From Sphingomonas yabuuchiae (GTDB lineage: Bacteria; Pseudomonadota; Alphaproteobacteria; Sphingomonadales; Sphingomonadaceae), in NCBI RefSeq assembly GCF_014199595.1, contig NZ_JACHNX010000010.1, positions 1-64,000 on the forward strand: 64,000 nucleotides of DNA. Direction: 5' to 3'. Positions 29,889 through 39,067 of this stretch are shown here, in pieces. Numbering within the stretch: the first letter of the stretch is position 1; each line of letters opens with the position of its first letter. The position numbers and the translations under genes are program-made. The notes beneath the pieces were generated by a model. It saw only the letters and a list, made by a program, of their open reading frames with translations. It was not told the origin of the DNA and made no database searches.

Positions 29889-31069
29889 TACCGAAGCGAT
29901 CCCACGAACCGCTCGAATAGATAGAAGCTGTCCTGCGGCCCCGGCGAGGCTTCGGGGTGGTACTGGACCGAGAAGGCCGGGCGGTCGGTCAGTTCCAGGC
30001 CCGCATTCGACCCGTCGAACAGCGACACATGCGTCTCGCGCGCGTTCGCGGGCAGCGTCTCGCGCTCGACCGCGAAGCCGTGGTTCATGCTGGTGATCTC
30101 GACCAAACCGTCGGACAGGCGCTTGACCGGGTGGTTCGCGCCGCGATGGCCCTGGTGCATCTTGGTGGTCTTGGCGCCGACCGCCAGACCCAGAAGCTGG
30201 TGACCCAGGCAGATGCCGAACAGAGGCTTGCCCGTGTCGAGCAGCTGGCGGATCACCGGCACCGCATAGTCGCCCGTCGCCGCCGGATCACCGGGGCCGT
30301 TGGACAGGAAGATGCCGTCGGGGTTCAGCGCCATCACATCCTCATAGGACGCAGTGGCGGGGACCACCGACACCTTCGCCCCGGCCTGAACCAGGTTGCG
30401 GAAGATGTTGTGCTTGCTGCCATAATCGATCGCGACGACGTGCGGGCGATCCTCGCCCTCGGCACCGGCATAGCCGAAGCCCAACCGCCACAACCCGCCC
30501 TCGCGCGTCTCGCCCCAGCCATAATGCAGCTCGGTCGACACGTCCTTGGCGAGGTCCATGCCTTCCAGCCCCGGCCAGGCCTTCGCCTTTTCGAGCAGTG
30601 CGGCGATGTCGAACTCGCCCGAAGCCGAATGCGCGATCACGCCGTTGGGCGCGCCGGCGGCCCGGATGCGGCGGGTCAGCGCGCGGGTGTCGATGCCCGC
30701 CAGGCCGATGCGGTTGTGCCGCGCCATCCATCCGGCAAGGTTCTCCATCGCGCGGAAGTTGGACGGGGCGGTCGGGTCCTCACGGACGATCATGCCCAGC
30801 GCGTGCGGCGCGTCCGCCTCGATATCGTCGGGGTTGGCCCCGACATTGCCGATATGCGGGAAGGTGAAGGTGATGATCTGGCCCGCAAAGGACGGATCGG
30901 TCATGATCTCCTGATAGCCGGTCATCGCGGTGTGGAAGCACACCTCACCGACGGCATCACCCTCGACGCCGAAACCGCGCCCCCATAACACGTCTCCGTT
31001 CGCCAGAACGAGAACGCCCGTGGCGCCTTCAGGCTTTTCGGGCATGGCGAATGGCTTGGCGTCGGCCAT
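29888..31069 (-). CDS. carA: Carbamoyl-phosphate synthase small subunit
   Basis: A 393-residue glutaminase. The N-terminal domain starts with GVLVLANGDVLWGRGFG; FHTAMTGYQEIMTDPSFAGQIITFTFPHIGN is conserved. The C-terminal class I amidotransferase has SNGPGDP, PLFGICLGHQLLGLA (nucleophile Cys) and VQYHPEASPGP (catalytic His and Glu). It releases ammonia from glutamine for CarB. First gene of the carA-lipoprotein-carB-greA-rhomboid run, divergent from yqeY across 140 bp. Confidence 0.97.
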   Translation of the reverse strand: MADAKPFAMPEKPEGATGVLVLANGDVLWGRGFGVEGDAVGEVCFHTAMTGYQEIMTDPSFAGQIITFTFPHIGNVGANPDDIEADAPHALGMIVREDPTAPSNFRAMENLAGWMARHNRIGLAGIDTRALTRRIRAAGAPNGVIAHSASGEFDIAALLEKAKAWPGLEGMDLAKDVSTELHYGWGETREGGLWRLGFGYAGAEGEDRPHVVAIDYGSKHNIFRNLVQAGAKVSVVPATASYEDVMALNPDGIFLSNGPGDPAATGDYAVPVIRQLLDTGKPLFGICLGHQLLGLAVGAKTTKMHQGHRGANHPVKRLSDGLVEITSMNHGFAVERETLPANARETHVSLFDGSNAGLELTDRPAFSVQYHPEASPGPQDSFYLFERFVGSLR

Positions 31070-31209
31070 GATCGGCGGGCACTCCTGCTAAAATGTCTGC
31101 AATGTCGCTAAGTGGCGTCCGCTAGACCCCATGTGGCCATCCGTCAACCGGTTCACGGAAATGGTTACGTACGCTATCGTCCCCGCCTTTCAGACAAGAC
31201 GGACGAAAC

Positions 31210-31662
31210 ATGATTCGCGACGACATCAAGGCCGCGCAGGTGGCCGCCATGAAAGCGGGCGACAAGGAAAGCCGCGCGGCGATCAGCCTGATCCAGGCCG
31301 CCATCAAGAACCGCGACATCGAACTCCGCACCGGCGAAGCACCCGCCGACGACGACATGGTCGTGATCGAAGTGCTGCAAAAGATGGTCAAGCAGCGCCG
31401 CGAATCGATCGCCATGTACGAACAGGGCGGCCGCCAGGAACTGGCCGACGCCGAAAAGGCCGAAGTGGCGGTGATCGAGCGCTTCCTGCCGCAGACGCTG
31501 ACCGAGGATGAGACCAAGGCCGCGATCGAGGCGATCAAGGCGGAGATCGGGGCGAGCGGCATGAAGGACATGGGCCGGGTGATGGCCGAGCTGAAGGCGC
31601 GGCATGGGGCGGTGCTCGATATGAGCAAGGCCAGCGGGTTGGTGAAGGCTTCGCTGGCGTGA
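31210..31662 (+). CDS. GatB/YqeY-domain protein
   Basis: A 150-residue helical protein. MIRDDIKAAQVAAMKAGDKESRAAISLIQAAIKN and the C-terminal MKDMGRVMAELKARHGAVLDMSKASGLVKA are the YqeY signature, homologous to the tRNA-binding tail of GatB. Members often precede dnaG-rpoD in alphaproteobacteria, as here. Thought to act in tRNA-related amidation, but unproved. The DUF559 gene starts 1 bp past its stop. Confidence 0.9.
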   Translation: MIRDDIKAAQVAAMKAGDKESRAAISLIQAAIKNRDIELRTGEAPADDDMVVIEVLQKMVKQRRESIAMYEQGGRQELADAEKAEVAVIERFLPQTLTEDETKAAIEAIKAEIGASGMKDMGRVMAELKARHGAVLDMSKASGLVKASLA

Positions 31663-31663
31663 T

Positions 31664-32221
31664 GTGAGGTGGGGAGTTGGGCTGGTGGATCGGATCGATC
31701 GCGAGCGGAGTCCCCTCCCCCAGCCCCTCCCGCCTGCGGGAGGGGAGCCTGTTTCGCTTCGAGGAGAGGACAGTCCTCTGCCACAAACGCATCCCCTCCC
31801 GCAGGCGGGAGGGGACCGAGGGGAGGGCCCCCGGCCTTTCCGCGAAAACCGGCCCACGAAACAGGCGCGGGAACTGCGCCTGAACCCGACCGATACGGAG
31901 CGACGGTTGTGGCGGGCCTTATCGAGACGCCAGGTCGCAGGCGTCCGCTTCAACCGCCAAGTGCCGGTCGGCCCGTACATCGCCGACTTCGCCGCCCGGT
32001 CGGAAAAGCTAATCGTTGAAGTCGATGGCGGCCATCATGCCGAACACGAAGCTTACGACGAAGCCCGAACCCACTATCTCAAAGCGCAAGGCTGGCGGGT
32101 CATCCGCTTCTGGAACAACGACGTTCTGGGCAATCTGGAGGGCGTCGTTGCAACCATCGAGCGCACGCTTGCGGAAAGGCCCTCCCCCAGCCCCTCCCGC
32201 CTGCGGGAGGGGAGCCCGTAG
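31664..32221 (+). CDS. DUF559 endonuclease-like protein, with repeat-encoded ends
   Basis: A 185-residue reading frame (GTG 31664). Residues from about 57 on form a DUF559, Vsr-like PD-(D/E)xK core: LRLNPTDTERRLWRALSRRQVAGVRF, VGPYIADFAA, LIVEVDGGHH and WRVIRFWNNDVL. The N-terminal 50 residues (PLPQPLPPAGGE...) and the last 15 (PSPSPSRLREGSP) are translations of the palindromic repeats on either side, so the natural start may be different, and no other ATG/GTG precedes the core. Inserted between yqeY and dnaG, whose order is otherwise conserved. Nuclease activity is inferred from fold; cell role unknown. Confidence 0.7.
   Translation: MRWGVGLVDRIDRERSPLPQPLPPAGGEPVSLRGEDSPLPQTHPLPQAGGDRGEGPRPFRENRPTKQARELRLNPTDTERRLWRALSRRQVAGVRFNRQVPVGPYIADFAARSEKLIVEVDGGHHAEHEAYDEARTHYLKAQGWRVIRFWNNDVLGNLEGVVATIERTLAERPSPSPSRLREGSP
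31712..31827. repeat. Double-hairpin palindromic repeat, left copy flanking DUF559
   Basis: Two perfect hairpins, CCCCTCCCGC-CT-GCGGGAGGGG (31724-31745) and CCCCTCCCGC-AG-GCGGGAGGGG (31793-31814), bracket a short palindrome AGAGGACAGTCCTCT (31765-31779). Outer arms CCCTCCCC and GAGGGGAGGG close the unit. It is in the same orientation as the right copy at 32180-32295. Confidence 0.9.
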
Positions 32222-32295
32222 CGCCCGGCCGAGAGGACTGTCCTCCACCAAATGCGCTTCCCCTCCCGCAGGCGGGAGGGGATCGAGGGGAGGGC
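32180..32295. repeat. Double-hairpin palindromic repeat, right copy flanking DUF559
   Basis: Hairpins at 32191-32212 and 32260-32281 are identical in arm sequence to those of the left copy, with a central AGAGGACTGTCCTCC. The DUF559 stop codon (32219-32221) lies inside it. The two copies are direct repeats about 470 bp apart. Confidence 0.9.
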
Positions 32296-32374
32296 AAACC
32301 CGGACCATCCGAAACCACCCCACCCCTTGCCAAAACACCCCCATCCCGCTACCAATTATAATCACGCGGACGCC

Positions 32375-34222
32375 ATGAGCCTGACCCCGCAATTCCTTGA
32401 CGAGCTTCGCGCTCGGACCAGTCTGTCGGCGCTGATCGGCAAGACGGTGAAGCTGCAAAAGGCGGGCCGGGAATATAAGGGCTGCTGCCCTTTCCATAAC
32501 GAAAAGACGCCCAGCTTCTACGTCAACGACGACAAGGGCTTTTACCACTGTTTCGGCTGTTCGGCGCATGGCGATGCCATTCGCTGGATGACCGACCAGC
32601 GCGGACTGCCCTTTATCGACGCGGTCAAGGAACTGGCGCAGGTCGCCGGACTCGACATGCCAGCCCAGGACCGCCGCGCCGCGCAGAAGGCGGAGCGGGC
32701 CAAGGGCCTGCACGATGTGATGGCCGATGCCGCCGCATGGTTTTCCGAACAGCTGGGGGGGCTGTCGGGCGGTGATGCGCGCGAGTTGCTGACCCGCCGC
32801 CGGGTCACGCCGGACACGGCGCGCGCCTTCGGCCTGGGTTTCGCACCTGACAGCCGGGGCAAGCTGAAGACGGCGCTGGCCGAATATGGCGACCCCACGC
32901 TGATCGAGTGCGGGCTGCTAATCAAGGTCGACGGCAAGGACCCGTATGACCGGTTCCGCGGCCGATTGATGATCCCGATCCGCGACGCGCGCGGCCGGGT
33001 GATCGCGTTCGGCGGCCGGATCATGGGCGACGGCGAGCCGAAATATCTGAACTCCCCCGACACGCCGCTCTTCGACAAGGGCCGCACCCTCTACAATCTC
33101 GACCGTGCCGCCCCCGCCGTGCGCAAGTCCGGCCGGGTGCTGGTGGTCGAGGGCTATATGGACGTGATCGCCCTCGCCCAGGCCGGGATCGAGGAAGCCG
33201 TCGCGCCGCTGGGCACCGCGCTGACCGAGCATCAGCTGGAACGGCTGTGGCGGATGGTCGACGTGCCGACGCTCTGCTTCGACGGCGATGCGGCGGGCCA
33301 GAAGGCCGCGATCCGCGCCGCCCATCGCGCGCTGCCGCTGCTCCAGCCGGGCAAGAGCCTGTCCTTCGTCACCCTGCCGCAAGGCCAGGACCCGGACGAC
33401 CTGGTGCAGGAAAAAGGCGCAGCGGGGTTCGAGGCGGTGCTCACCCGCGCCACGCCGCTCAGCGACCTGCTCTGGCAGTCGGAGATCGCCCAGGCCCAGA
33501 CCGACACGCCCGAGGGCCGCGCCGCGTTGAAGCAGCGGCTGGAGGAACTGGCGCAGCAGATCCCGCACAAGGATCTGGCCTACGAGTACAAGCGCGCGAT
33601 GATGTCGCGCTATTTCGACATCTTCGGCATCCGGCGGGTCAATGCGGCGGCGGTGCATCAGGCGGTGGCCGAAGCCAATCGCCATGTTGGGCGCGGTGTC
33701 GAGTACAGCCTGAAGCGCGCGGTGCTGCTCGGCCTGATGCGCTATCCGCATGTCCTGTGCCGCTACATGGACGAGATCAGCCGGTTGGACATGGGCGACC
33801 GCTATCTCAACGACTGGCGGCATCACCTGCTCGACGCGGCGGTCAACGATCCTCATCTGTCGCGCAAGGATGCGGCGGAGGCGGAAAGCCTGATCGAACA
33901 GATCATGGCGACGACCGACGTCCATCCGATCGACGCGCGCGACTATACCCGCGACCTGGCGTTCAGCTTCTTCAGCAAGACCAGCGACCCGGCCATTGCG
34001 GTCCGCGACCTGGAAAAGATCATCGAGGTCATGCTGGAGGAAAGCGAGACGCGCGCGAACCGCGAACGCGCGGTGCAGGCGTTCCAGACCGACATGACCG
34101 AGGATCGCTTCGCCGAGCAGACGCGGTGCCATGCGGCACATGCGCAATCGCGCGACGAACTCTATCGCTGGCTGGAGGCGGCGCGCGATCTGGCCGAGAA
34201 GCAAGCCGGGGAGGCCGCTTGA
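32375..34222 (+). CDS. dnaG: DNA primase
   Basis: A 615-residue primase. The N-terminal CHC2 zinc-binding domain is KGCCPFHNEKTPSFYV...YHCFGCSAHGDAI; the catalytic core has SRGKLKTALAEYGDP, RFRGRLMIPIRDARGRVIAFGGR and the TOPRIM motif VVEGYMDVIAL with FDGDAAGQKAA. The C-terminal helical part binds DnaB. It makes RNA primers for replication. ATG 32375 gives the family N-terminus MSLTPQFLDELRART. It precedes rpoD (142 bp), the macromolecular-synthesis order, with no rpsU. Confidence 0.97.
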   Translation: MSLTPQFLDELRARTSLSALIGKTVKLQKAGREYKGCCPFHNEKTPSFYVNDDKGFYHCFGCSAHGDAIRWMTDQRGLPFIDAVKELAQVAGLDMPAQDRRAAQKAERAKGLHDVMADAAAWFSEQLGGLSGGDARELLTRRRVTPDTARAFGLGFAPDSRGKLKTALAEYGDPTLIECGLLIKVDGKDPYDRFRGRLMIPIRDARGRVIAFGGRIMGDGEPKYLNSPDTPLFDKGRTLYNLDRAAPAVRKSGRVLVVEGYMDVIALAQAGIEEAVAPLGTALTEHQLERLWRMVDVPTLCFDGDAAGQKAAIRAAHRALPLLQPGKSLSFVTLPQGQDPDDLVQEKGAAGFEAVLTRATPLSDLLWQSEIAQAQTDTPEGRAALKQRLEELAQQIPHKDLAYEYKRAMMSRYFDIFGIRRVNAAAVHQAVAEANRHVGRGVEYSLKRAVLLGLMRYPHVLCRYMDEISRLDMGDRYLNDWRHHLLDAAVNDPHLSRKDAAEAESLIEQIMATTDVHPIDARDYTRDLAFSFFSKTSDPAIAVRDLEKIIEVMLEESETRANRERAVQAFQTDMTEDRFAEQTRCHAAHAQSRDELYRWLEAARDLAEKQAGEAA

Positions 34223-34364
34223 TACAGCACCTCTCCCGCCCCATATCCGGGGCATATTGGGCGACCTACGCCCGCACTGGAAAATTACGCATGGCCCCCT
34301 CACCCGCTTGCATCACCTGCGAGCGGTGTGACAGAGGCCGGGCACGGAACCCTGAGGGCATTTG

Positions 34365-36392
34365 ATGGCGAAGGCGAATATGGCGGCGGATACGACCGAT
34401 ACCACGGAAACGGGCGATGCGCCGCTGATCGACCTGAACGAGGCGTCGATCAAGAAGCTGATCGCGCGCGCCAAGAAGCGCGGCTACATCACGTACGACC
34501 AGCTGAACGAAGCGCTGCCGCAGGACCAGATGTCCTCCGACCAGCTCGAAGATATCATGGCCGCCCTGAACGAGATGGGCGTCAATATCGTCGAGAATGA
34601 GGAACAGGGTGAGGACGGCGAGTCCGAGGAAGAGGCCGACGACGCCGAAACCACGGACGCCGAATCCGATGGCGGCCCGCAGCCCGAGGCGAAGAAGAAG
34701 GAAACCGTCGATCGCACCGACGATCCGGTCCGCATGTACCTGCGCGAGATGGGCGCGGTCGAACTGCTGAGCCGCGAGGGCGAGATCGCCATCGCCAAGC
34801 GGATCGAGGCGGGTCGCGACACGATGATCCTGGGGCTGTGCGAAAGCCCGATCACCTTCAACGCGATCATCGACTGGTCGACCGCGCTGAACGAAGGCAC
34901 GATGCAGCTGCGCGAGATCCTCGATCTCGACGCCATGCTGTCCAAGGACGCCGGCCCGGAAAATCTGGGCGAGGAGGACGAGGACGACAATGGCGAGATC
35001 AGCGCCAAGAACGCCGGTCCCCAGTTCAAGGAAGAAGAAGAGCCCGAGGAATCCTCGGTCGATGACGAGGATGGCGAGGGCGGCGAACGTCGCGGGCCCC
35101 GCGCCGAGGACGAGGAAGAGGACAATACCCTGTCCCTCGCCCAGATGGAGGAGACGCTCAAGCCTCAGGCGCTGGAGAAGTTCGCCAACATCACCGCGAT
35201 CTACAAGAAATTCTCGAAGATCCAGCAGCAGCGCCTGGAGTCCATGGCGCTGGGCGGCGAGCTGTCGTCGGCCGAGGAGCGCAAGTACCACAAGCTGCGC
35301 GAAGAACTGACCGCCGAGGTCGAGAGCGTTCAGTTCCACAACGCCAAGATCGAATTCCTGGTCGACCAGCTCTACGCCTATAACCGCCGCCTGACCGCGC
35401 TGGGCGGCCAGATGCTGCGTCTGGCCGAGCGGCACAAGGTCAACCGCAAGGACTTCCTCGACCGCTATCTGGGTCACGAGCTGGACGAGAACTGGCTCGA
35501 TACCGTGCGCGGCGTCGACAAGAAGTGGGGCAATTTCGCCACCAACGAAGCCGCCACCGTCGACCGCATCCGCAGCGAGATCGCCGACATCTCGCAACAG
35601 ACCGGCATGGCGCTGACCGAATTCCGCCGCATCGTAAACATGGTGCAGAAGGGCGAGCGCGAGGCGCGTATCGCCAAGAAGGAAATGGTCGAGGCCAATC
35701 TGCGCCTCGTCATCTCCATCGCCAAGAAATACACCAATCGCGGCCTGCAATTCCTGGACCTTATCCAGGAGGGCAATATCGGCCTGATGAAGGCGGTCGA
35801 TAAGTTTGAATATCGCCGTGGTTACAAATTCTCGACCTATGCGACCTGGTGGATCCGTCAGGCGATCACCCGCTCGATCGCCGACCAGGCGCGGACCATC
35901 CGTATTCCGGTCCATATGATCGAGACGATCAACAAGCTGGTCCGTACCAGCCGCCAGTTCCTGCACGAGCAGGGCCGCGAACCGACCCCGGAGGAGATGG
36001 CCGAGCGCCTCTCCATGCCGCTGGAGAAGGTGCGCAAGGTGATGAAGATCGCCAAGGAGCCGATCTCGCTCGAAACGCCGATCGGCGACGAGGAGGATTC
36101 GCACCTCGGCGACTTCATCGAGGACAAGAACGCAGTCATCCCGGTGGACGCGGCCATTCAGGCGAACCTGAAGGAGACGGTCACCCGCGTCCTCGCCTCG
36201 CTCACCCCGCGCGAAGAGCGCGTGCTGCGCATGCGCTTCGGCATCGGCATGAACACCGATCACACGCTGGAAGAGGTCGGCCAGCAATTCTCGGTCACCC
36301 GCGAACGCATTCGCCAGATCGAGGCGAAGGCGCTCCGCAAGCTGAAGCATCCGAGCCGCAGCCGCAAGATGCGCAGCTTCCTCGACCAGTAA
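34365..36392 (+). CDS. rpoD: RNA polymerase primary sigma factor (sigma-70)
   Basis: A 675-residue sigma factor. Region 1.1 ([23 protein letters not shown]) is followed by a long acidic stretch, [11 protein letters not shown] (region 1.2), a non-conserved region, then [61 protein letters not shown] (region 2) and the C-terminal [13 protein letters not shown]...[24 protein letters not shown] (region 4). It directs housekeeping transcription. ATG 34365; the TTG three bases earlier is unlikely. A terminator follows at 36419. Confidence 0.98.
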   Translation: MAKANMAADTTDTTETGDAPLIDLNEASIKKLIARAKKRGYITYDQLNEALPQDQMSSDQLEDIMAALNEMGVNIVENEEQGEDGESEEEADDAETTDAESDGGPQPEAKKKETVDRTDDPVRMYLREMGAVELLSREGEIAIAKRIEAGRDTMILGLCESPITFNAIIDWSTALNEGTMQLREILDLDAMLSKDAGPENLGEEDEDDNGEISAKNAGPQFKEEEEPEESSVDDEDGEGGERRGPRAEDEEEDNTLSLAQMEETLKPQALEKFANITAIYKKFSKIQQQRLESMALGGELSSAEERKYHKLREELTAEVESVQFHNAKIEFLVDQLYAYNRRLTALGGQMLRLAERHKVNRKDFLDRYLGHELDENWLDTVRGVDKKWGNFATNEAATVDRIRSEIADISQQTGMALTEFRRIVNMVQKGEREARIAKKEMVEANLRLVISIAKKYTNRGLQFLDLIQEGNIGLMKAVDKFEYRRGYKFSTYATWWIRQAITRSIADQARTIRIPVHMIETINKLVRTSRQFLHEQGREPTPEEMAERLSMPLEKVRKVMKIAKEPISLETPIGDEEDSHLGDFIEDKNAVIPVDAAIQANLKETVTRVLASLTPREERVLRMRFGIGMNTDHTLEEVGQQFSVTRERIRQIEAKALRKLKHPSRSRKMRSFLDQ

Positions 36393-36418
36393 GGTCGGGT
36401 CGCGAGGATCACCAAAGG

Positions 36419-36456
36419 GGTCGCCGGTCGCAGGATCGGCGGCCTCTTTGCTTTTA
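36419..36456 (+). terminator. Intrinsic terminator after rpoD
   Basis: GGTCGCCG (36419-36426) pairs with CGGCGGCC (36437-36444), one G-T wobble, 10-nt loop, followed by CTCTTTGCTTTT. It lies 26 bp past the rpoD stop. Confidence 0.7.
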
Positions 36457-36481
36457 GATTCTCATGACCCGAAAAGGACCC

Positions 36482-36503
36482 CCCCTCCCCTTCAGGGGAG
36501 GGG
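36482..36503. repeat. Single GGGGAGGGG palindrome
   Basis: CCCCTCCCCT-TC-AGGGGAGGGG is one perfect hairpin unit of the family seen at 31.7, 32.2 and 58.8 kb, standing alone between the rpoD terminator and the next gene. Confidence 0.8.
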
Positions 36504-36612
36504 ATCACGTCGATTCCATATAATATCATCCTGCTCTAAGGGATCGCACGTCAGCCGGGGTTGCGCTGCCGACGGCGGTCGGGCCATCCTCCGACCCAGG
36601 GGGATATGGGCC

Positions 36613-37755
36613 ATGATGATCGCATTTTTTCTGTCGACGGCGGCGATCGTGCAGAGCCCTGCGCCGATAGCGTCAACTGCGCAGGCCTTTGCCAGCGAGG
36701 CGACATTCCGCCCGCTATCGCCGACCCATGCGACGGTGACGATCCGCGCGGCCGAAGGCGAAAGCGTGGTCGATATCGACACTATCGACGACGCCCTTGC
36801 CGTGCTGGCCGACCGTCGTCTCGCCGCCATCTGGCCACAGCTGCTGACATGGGCTGGCCCCTCGCTTACCGCCTTGCGCGAGGCCCTGGTCGCGGATGCG
36901 AGAGCCGTCTTGGCGAAGGGGCGTACCAAACAGGCGGATAGCGCCATCGCCTCGGTCGTCCGCCCGCGTCTTCGTCCGACTTTCCAATTGGCCGATGCCC
37001 TGCTGGCGGCAGGACAGGTCGCGGAGGCGACCCAGTTGATGGAGGACGCCCGCATCGCCGAACCACAACAGGGTAACTCGTTTTGGTCGATCCATTGGGC
37101 GGCGATGTCGCAGTGGCTGGCCAAGGCCCGGGACGTTCGCGGCGACAGCCAGGGCACGCTGGACGTTCTGGAAGCCGCTATCCCACCATTGGGGAACGAC
37201 CGTGTGAAGCTCAACCTCGAGGCCAGCCGGGCATCGGTACTGCTCGACCTGCACCGCCCCGCCGAGGCGCTGGCCGCGATCGATGCGGTCGAGGCGCGCT
37301 TCCAGGCCCCCGGCGGCATCTTCTCAGGCGACGTTCGGATTAAAGGCAGCGACCGCCAGTTCGCCTGGATACGCGCCTGTGCGCTTCAGCAACTGGGCCG
37401 GACGGCGGAGGCCAAGGCTGCCGCCGCCCCGCTCTACCCGATCACCGAGCCACAGGACCGGCGTGTCCGGATCGATCCGACCGTCAAGCTGCGCAAGCAA
37501 CTGGGGCTTTGCACACGCGACGTCGCCCTCACCGCACAAAGCTATGCCGAGATGCTGCGCGACGATCCTTATGGCGGAGAGGCGCTGGTGGAGCTGCAAC
37601 CCGCATTCCGGCGCCGGGGGTATGATGCACGCTTCATGTACGAGGTTCGCGGCCATCCGCTCCTTGCTTCGATCCTCGCGGCACGGCTGAGGGCCGTGCC
37701 GGACGATTTGGTGCCTGCACTGGACGGCTGGGGAGCGATGTCGCCAGCGCCGTGA
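36613..37755 (+). CDS. Hypothetical exported protein with helical (TPR-like) repeats
   Basis: About 380 residues. The N-terminus MMIAFFLSTAAIVQSPAPIASTAQAFA looks like a signal peptide. The body is Ala/Leu-rich and helical, with stretches such as LRPTFQLADALLAAGQVAEATQLMEDARIAEP and LNLEASRASVLLDLHRPAEALAAIDAVEARF that resemble tetratricopeptide repeats. I recognise no named family. Start ATG 36613 with GGGGGA upstream; ATG 36616 is possible. The cyclophilin gene follows after 53 bp. Confidence 0.65.
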   Translation: MMIAFFLSTAAIVQSPAPIASTAQAFASEATFRPLSPTHATVTIRAAEGESVVDIDTIDDALAVLADRRLAAIWPQLLTWAGPSLTALREALVADARAVLAKGRTKQADSAIASVVRPRLRPTFQLADALLAAGQVAEATQLMEDARIAEPQQGNSFWSIHWAAMSQWLAKARDVRGDSQGTLDVLEAAIPPLGNDRVKLNLEASRASVLLDLHRPAEALAAIDAVEARFQAPGGIFSGDVRIKGSDRQFAWIRACALQQLGRTAEAKAAAAPLYPITEPQDRRVRIDPTVKLRKQLGLCTRDVALTAQSYAEMLRDDPYGGEALVELQPAFRRRGYDARFMYEVRGHPLLASILAARLRAVPDDLVPALDGWGAMSPAP

Positions 37756-37808
37756 TGCAGGGCTTCGGGCAAATGACATCGGCCGTCGCACCCGCTAGGA
37801 TAGGCGCC

Positions 37809-38450
37809 ATGAAGTATGCGTTGCCGTTTCTCGCCCTGCTGATCGCAGCCGCCCCCGCCAACCAGAATGTCCCCCGCCCCGGCACCATCCGGGTGCAGCT
37901 CAACACGTCGGAGGGAGCGATCGTCGTTGCGCTCGACACGCGCCATGCGCCTGCGACATCGAAGAACTTCCTCGCCTATGTCGATGACGGCCGGTTCGAC
38001 GGGACCAGCTTCTACCGCGCGGCACGGGACAAGCGCGACCCGCAAAAGGGCTTCGTACAGGGCGGCATCCGCACCGATGCGCGCCGCATCCTGCCCCCCT
38101 TCCCGCTGGAGAAGACGAGCCAGACCGGGATCAAGCATCTCGACGCCACGATCTCGATGGCGCGGGGGACGACGCCGTCCTCGGCGGGCGGCAATTTCTT
38201 CATCACCGTCGGGCCGACGCCCGGCATGGACGCGCGACCGGGCTATGACGGCTATGCCGCGTTCGGGCGCGTGGTCGCGGGGATGGACACGGTGAAGAAG
38301 ATCCTCGCCAAGCCCTCGGGCGGTGGGCAGGACGCGATGAAGGGGCAGATGATCTTCAAACCCGTCACCCTGATCAACGCCAAGCGACTGGACGGCAAGC
38401 CGCAGCCGACCAAGGAGCCCAAGATGTGGCTGTACAATTTCGGGGGATAA
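37809..38450 (+). CDS. Periplasmic cyclophilin-type peptidyl-prolyl isomerase
   Basis: A 213-residue protein with signal peptide (MKYALPFLALLIAAAPA). The cyclophilin fold shows as IRVQLNTSEGAIVVALDTRHAPATSKNFLAYVDDGRFDGTSFYR, FVQGGI and SSAGGNFFITVG, then AFGRVVAGMDTVKKI. It catalyses cis-trans isomerisation of prolyl bonds in the periplasm. The central 'FxxQGG' of family members reads FVQGGI here. ATG 37809 matches the signal peptide. Confidence 0.9.
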   Translation: MKYALPFLALLIAAAPANQNVPRPGTIRVQLNTSEGAIVVALDTRHAPATSKNFLAYVDDGRFDGTSFYRAARDKRDPQKGFVQGGIRTDARRILPPFPLEKTSQTGIKHLDATISMARGTTPSSAGGNFFITVGPTPGMDARPGYDGYAAFGRVVAGMDTVKKILAKPSGGGQDAMKGQMIFKPVTLINAKRLDGKPQPTKEPKMWLYNFGG

Positions 38451-38459
38451 CGTCCCATC

Positions 38460-38576
38460 CTCCGTTCGGCCTGAGCGAAGTCGAAGGCCAAGGGATGACC
38501 TATCCAATTAGCGTCCGGCCCGCTCGCGGCTACTGCTGGGGCGTGGCCTTCGACTTCGCTCAGGCTGAACGGAGAT
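38460..38576. repeat. Inverted pair of 'TTCGACTTCGCTCAGG'-type repeats, site 2
   Basis: TCCGTTCGGCCTGAGCGAAG (38461-38480) with following TCGAAGGCC faces GGCCTTCGACTTCGCTCAGG (38545-38564) then CTGAACGGAG. Same family as 24873-24967 and 61522-61616; here between the convergent cyclophilin and rplS genes. Confidence 0.82.
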
Positions 38577-38589
38577 TGGGGTAATGCAT

Positions 38590-38627
38590 AGAAAAAGGGC
38601 GGCGGCACCGCTTGGTGCCACCGCCCC
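38590..38627 (-). terminator. Intrinsic terminator of the trmD-rplS transcript
   Basis: On the minus strand GGGCGGTGGCACC-AAGC-GGTGCCGCCGCCC is followed by TTTTTC. The stem (38597-38609 with 38614-38626) has 13 pairs with one G-T wobble, 37 bp past the rplS stop. Confidence 0.88.
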
Positions 38628-38663
38628 TTCCCTGTCGAACCGCTGGACGGTCCGCCGCGCCGA

Positions 38664-39056
38664 TTACTCGGCGGCTGCGGTGCCCTTGGCCGGACGCGGA
38701 TCGCGACGCTCGGCGATACGCGCCGACTTGCCGGTGCGACCGCGCAGGTAATAGAGCTTCGCACGACGCACGGCGCCGCGACGAACCACTTCGATCGAGT
38801 CGACATTCGGCGAGTAGAGCGGGAAGACGCGCTCCACACCCTCACCGAAGGAGATCTTGCGGACCGTGAACGACGAGCCCATGCCCTTGTTCGAGCGGGC
38901 GATGCAGACGCCCTCATAGAACTGGACGCGGGTGCGCTCGCCTTCGACGACCTTCACACCGACCTTCAGCGTGTCGCCGGGGCGGAATTCCGGGATCTTT
39001 TTCGTCTCGTTGAACTTGGCGATCTGCTCAGCTTCGATCTGCTGGATCACGTTCAT
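38664..39056 (-). CDS. rplS: 50S ribosomal protein L19
   Basis: A 130-residue protein: [54 protein letters not shown], then [28 protein letters not shown], all typical L19. It lies at the 30S-50S interface. ATG 39056 has GAGGA 8 nt upstream. It follows trmD by 11 bp and is terminated at 38590. Confidence 0.97.
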   Translation of the reverse strand: MNVIQQIEAEQIAKFNETKKIPEFRPGDTLKVGVKVVEGERTRVQFYEGVCIARSNKGMGSSFTVRKISFGEGVERVFPLYSPNVDSIEVVRRGAVRRAKLYYLRGRTGKSARIAERRDPRPAKGTAAAE

Positions 39057-39067
39057 GACACTATTCC

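Noticed and set aside
31712-32295. Repeats near DUF559 as a CRISPR array
   Set aside because: Only two units, each an internal double hairpin, with a gene rather than spacers between them.
34266-36350. 694-codon open frame opposite rpoD
   Set aside because: Antisense to a sigma factor with all conserved regions present; no independent signal.
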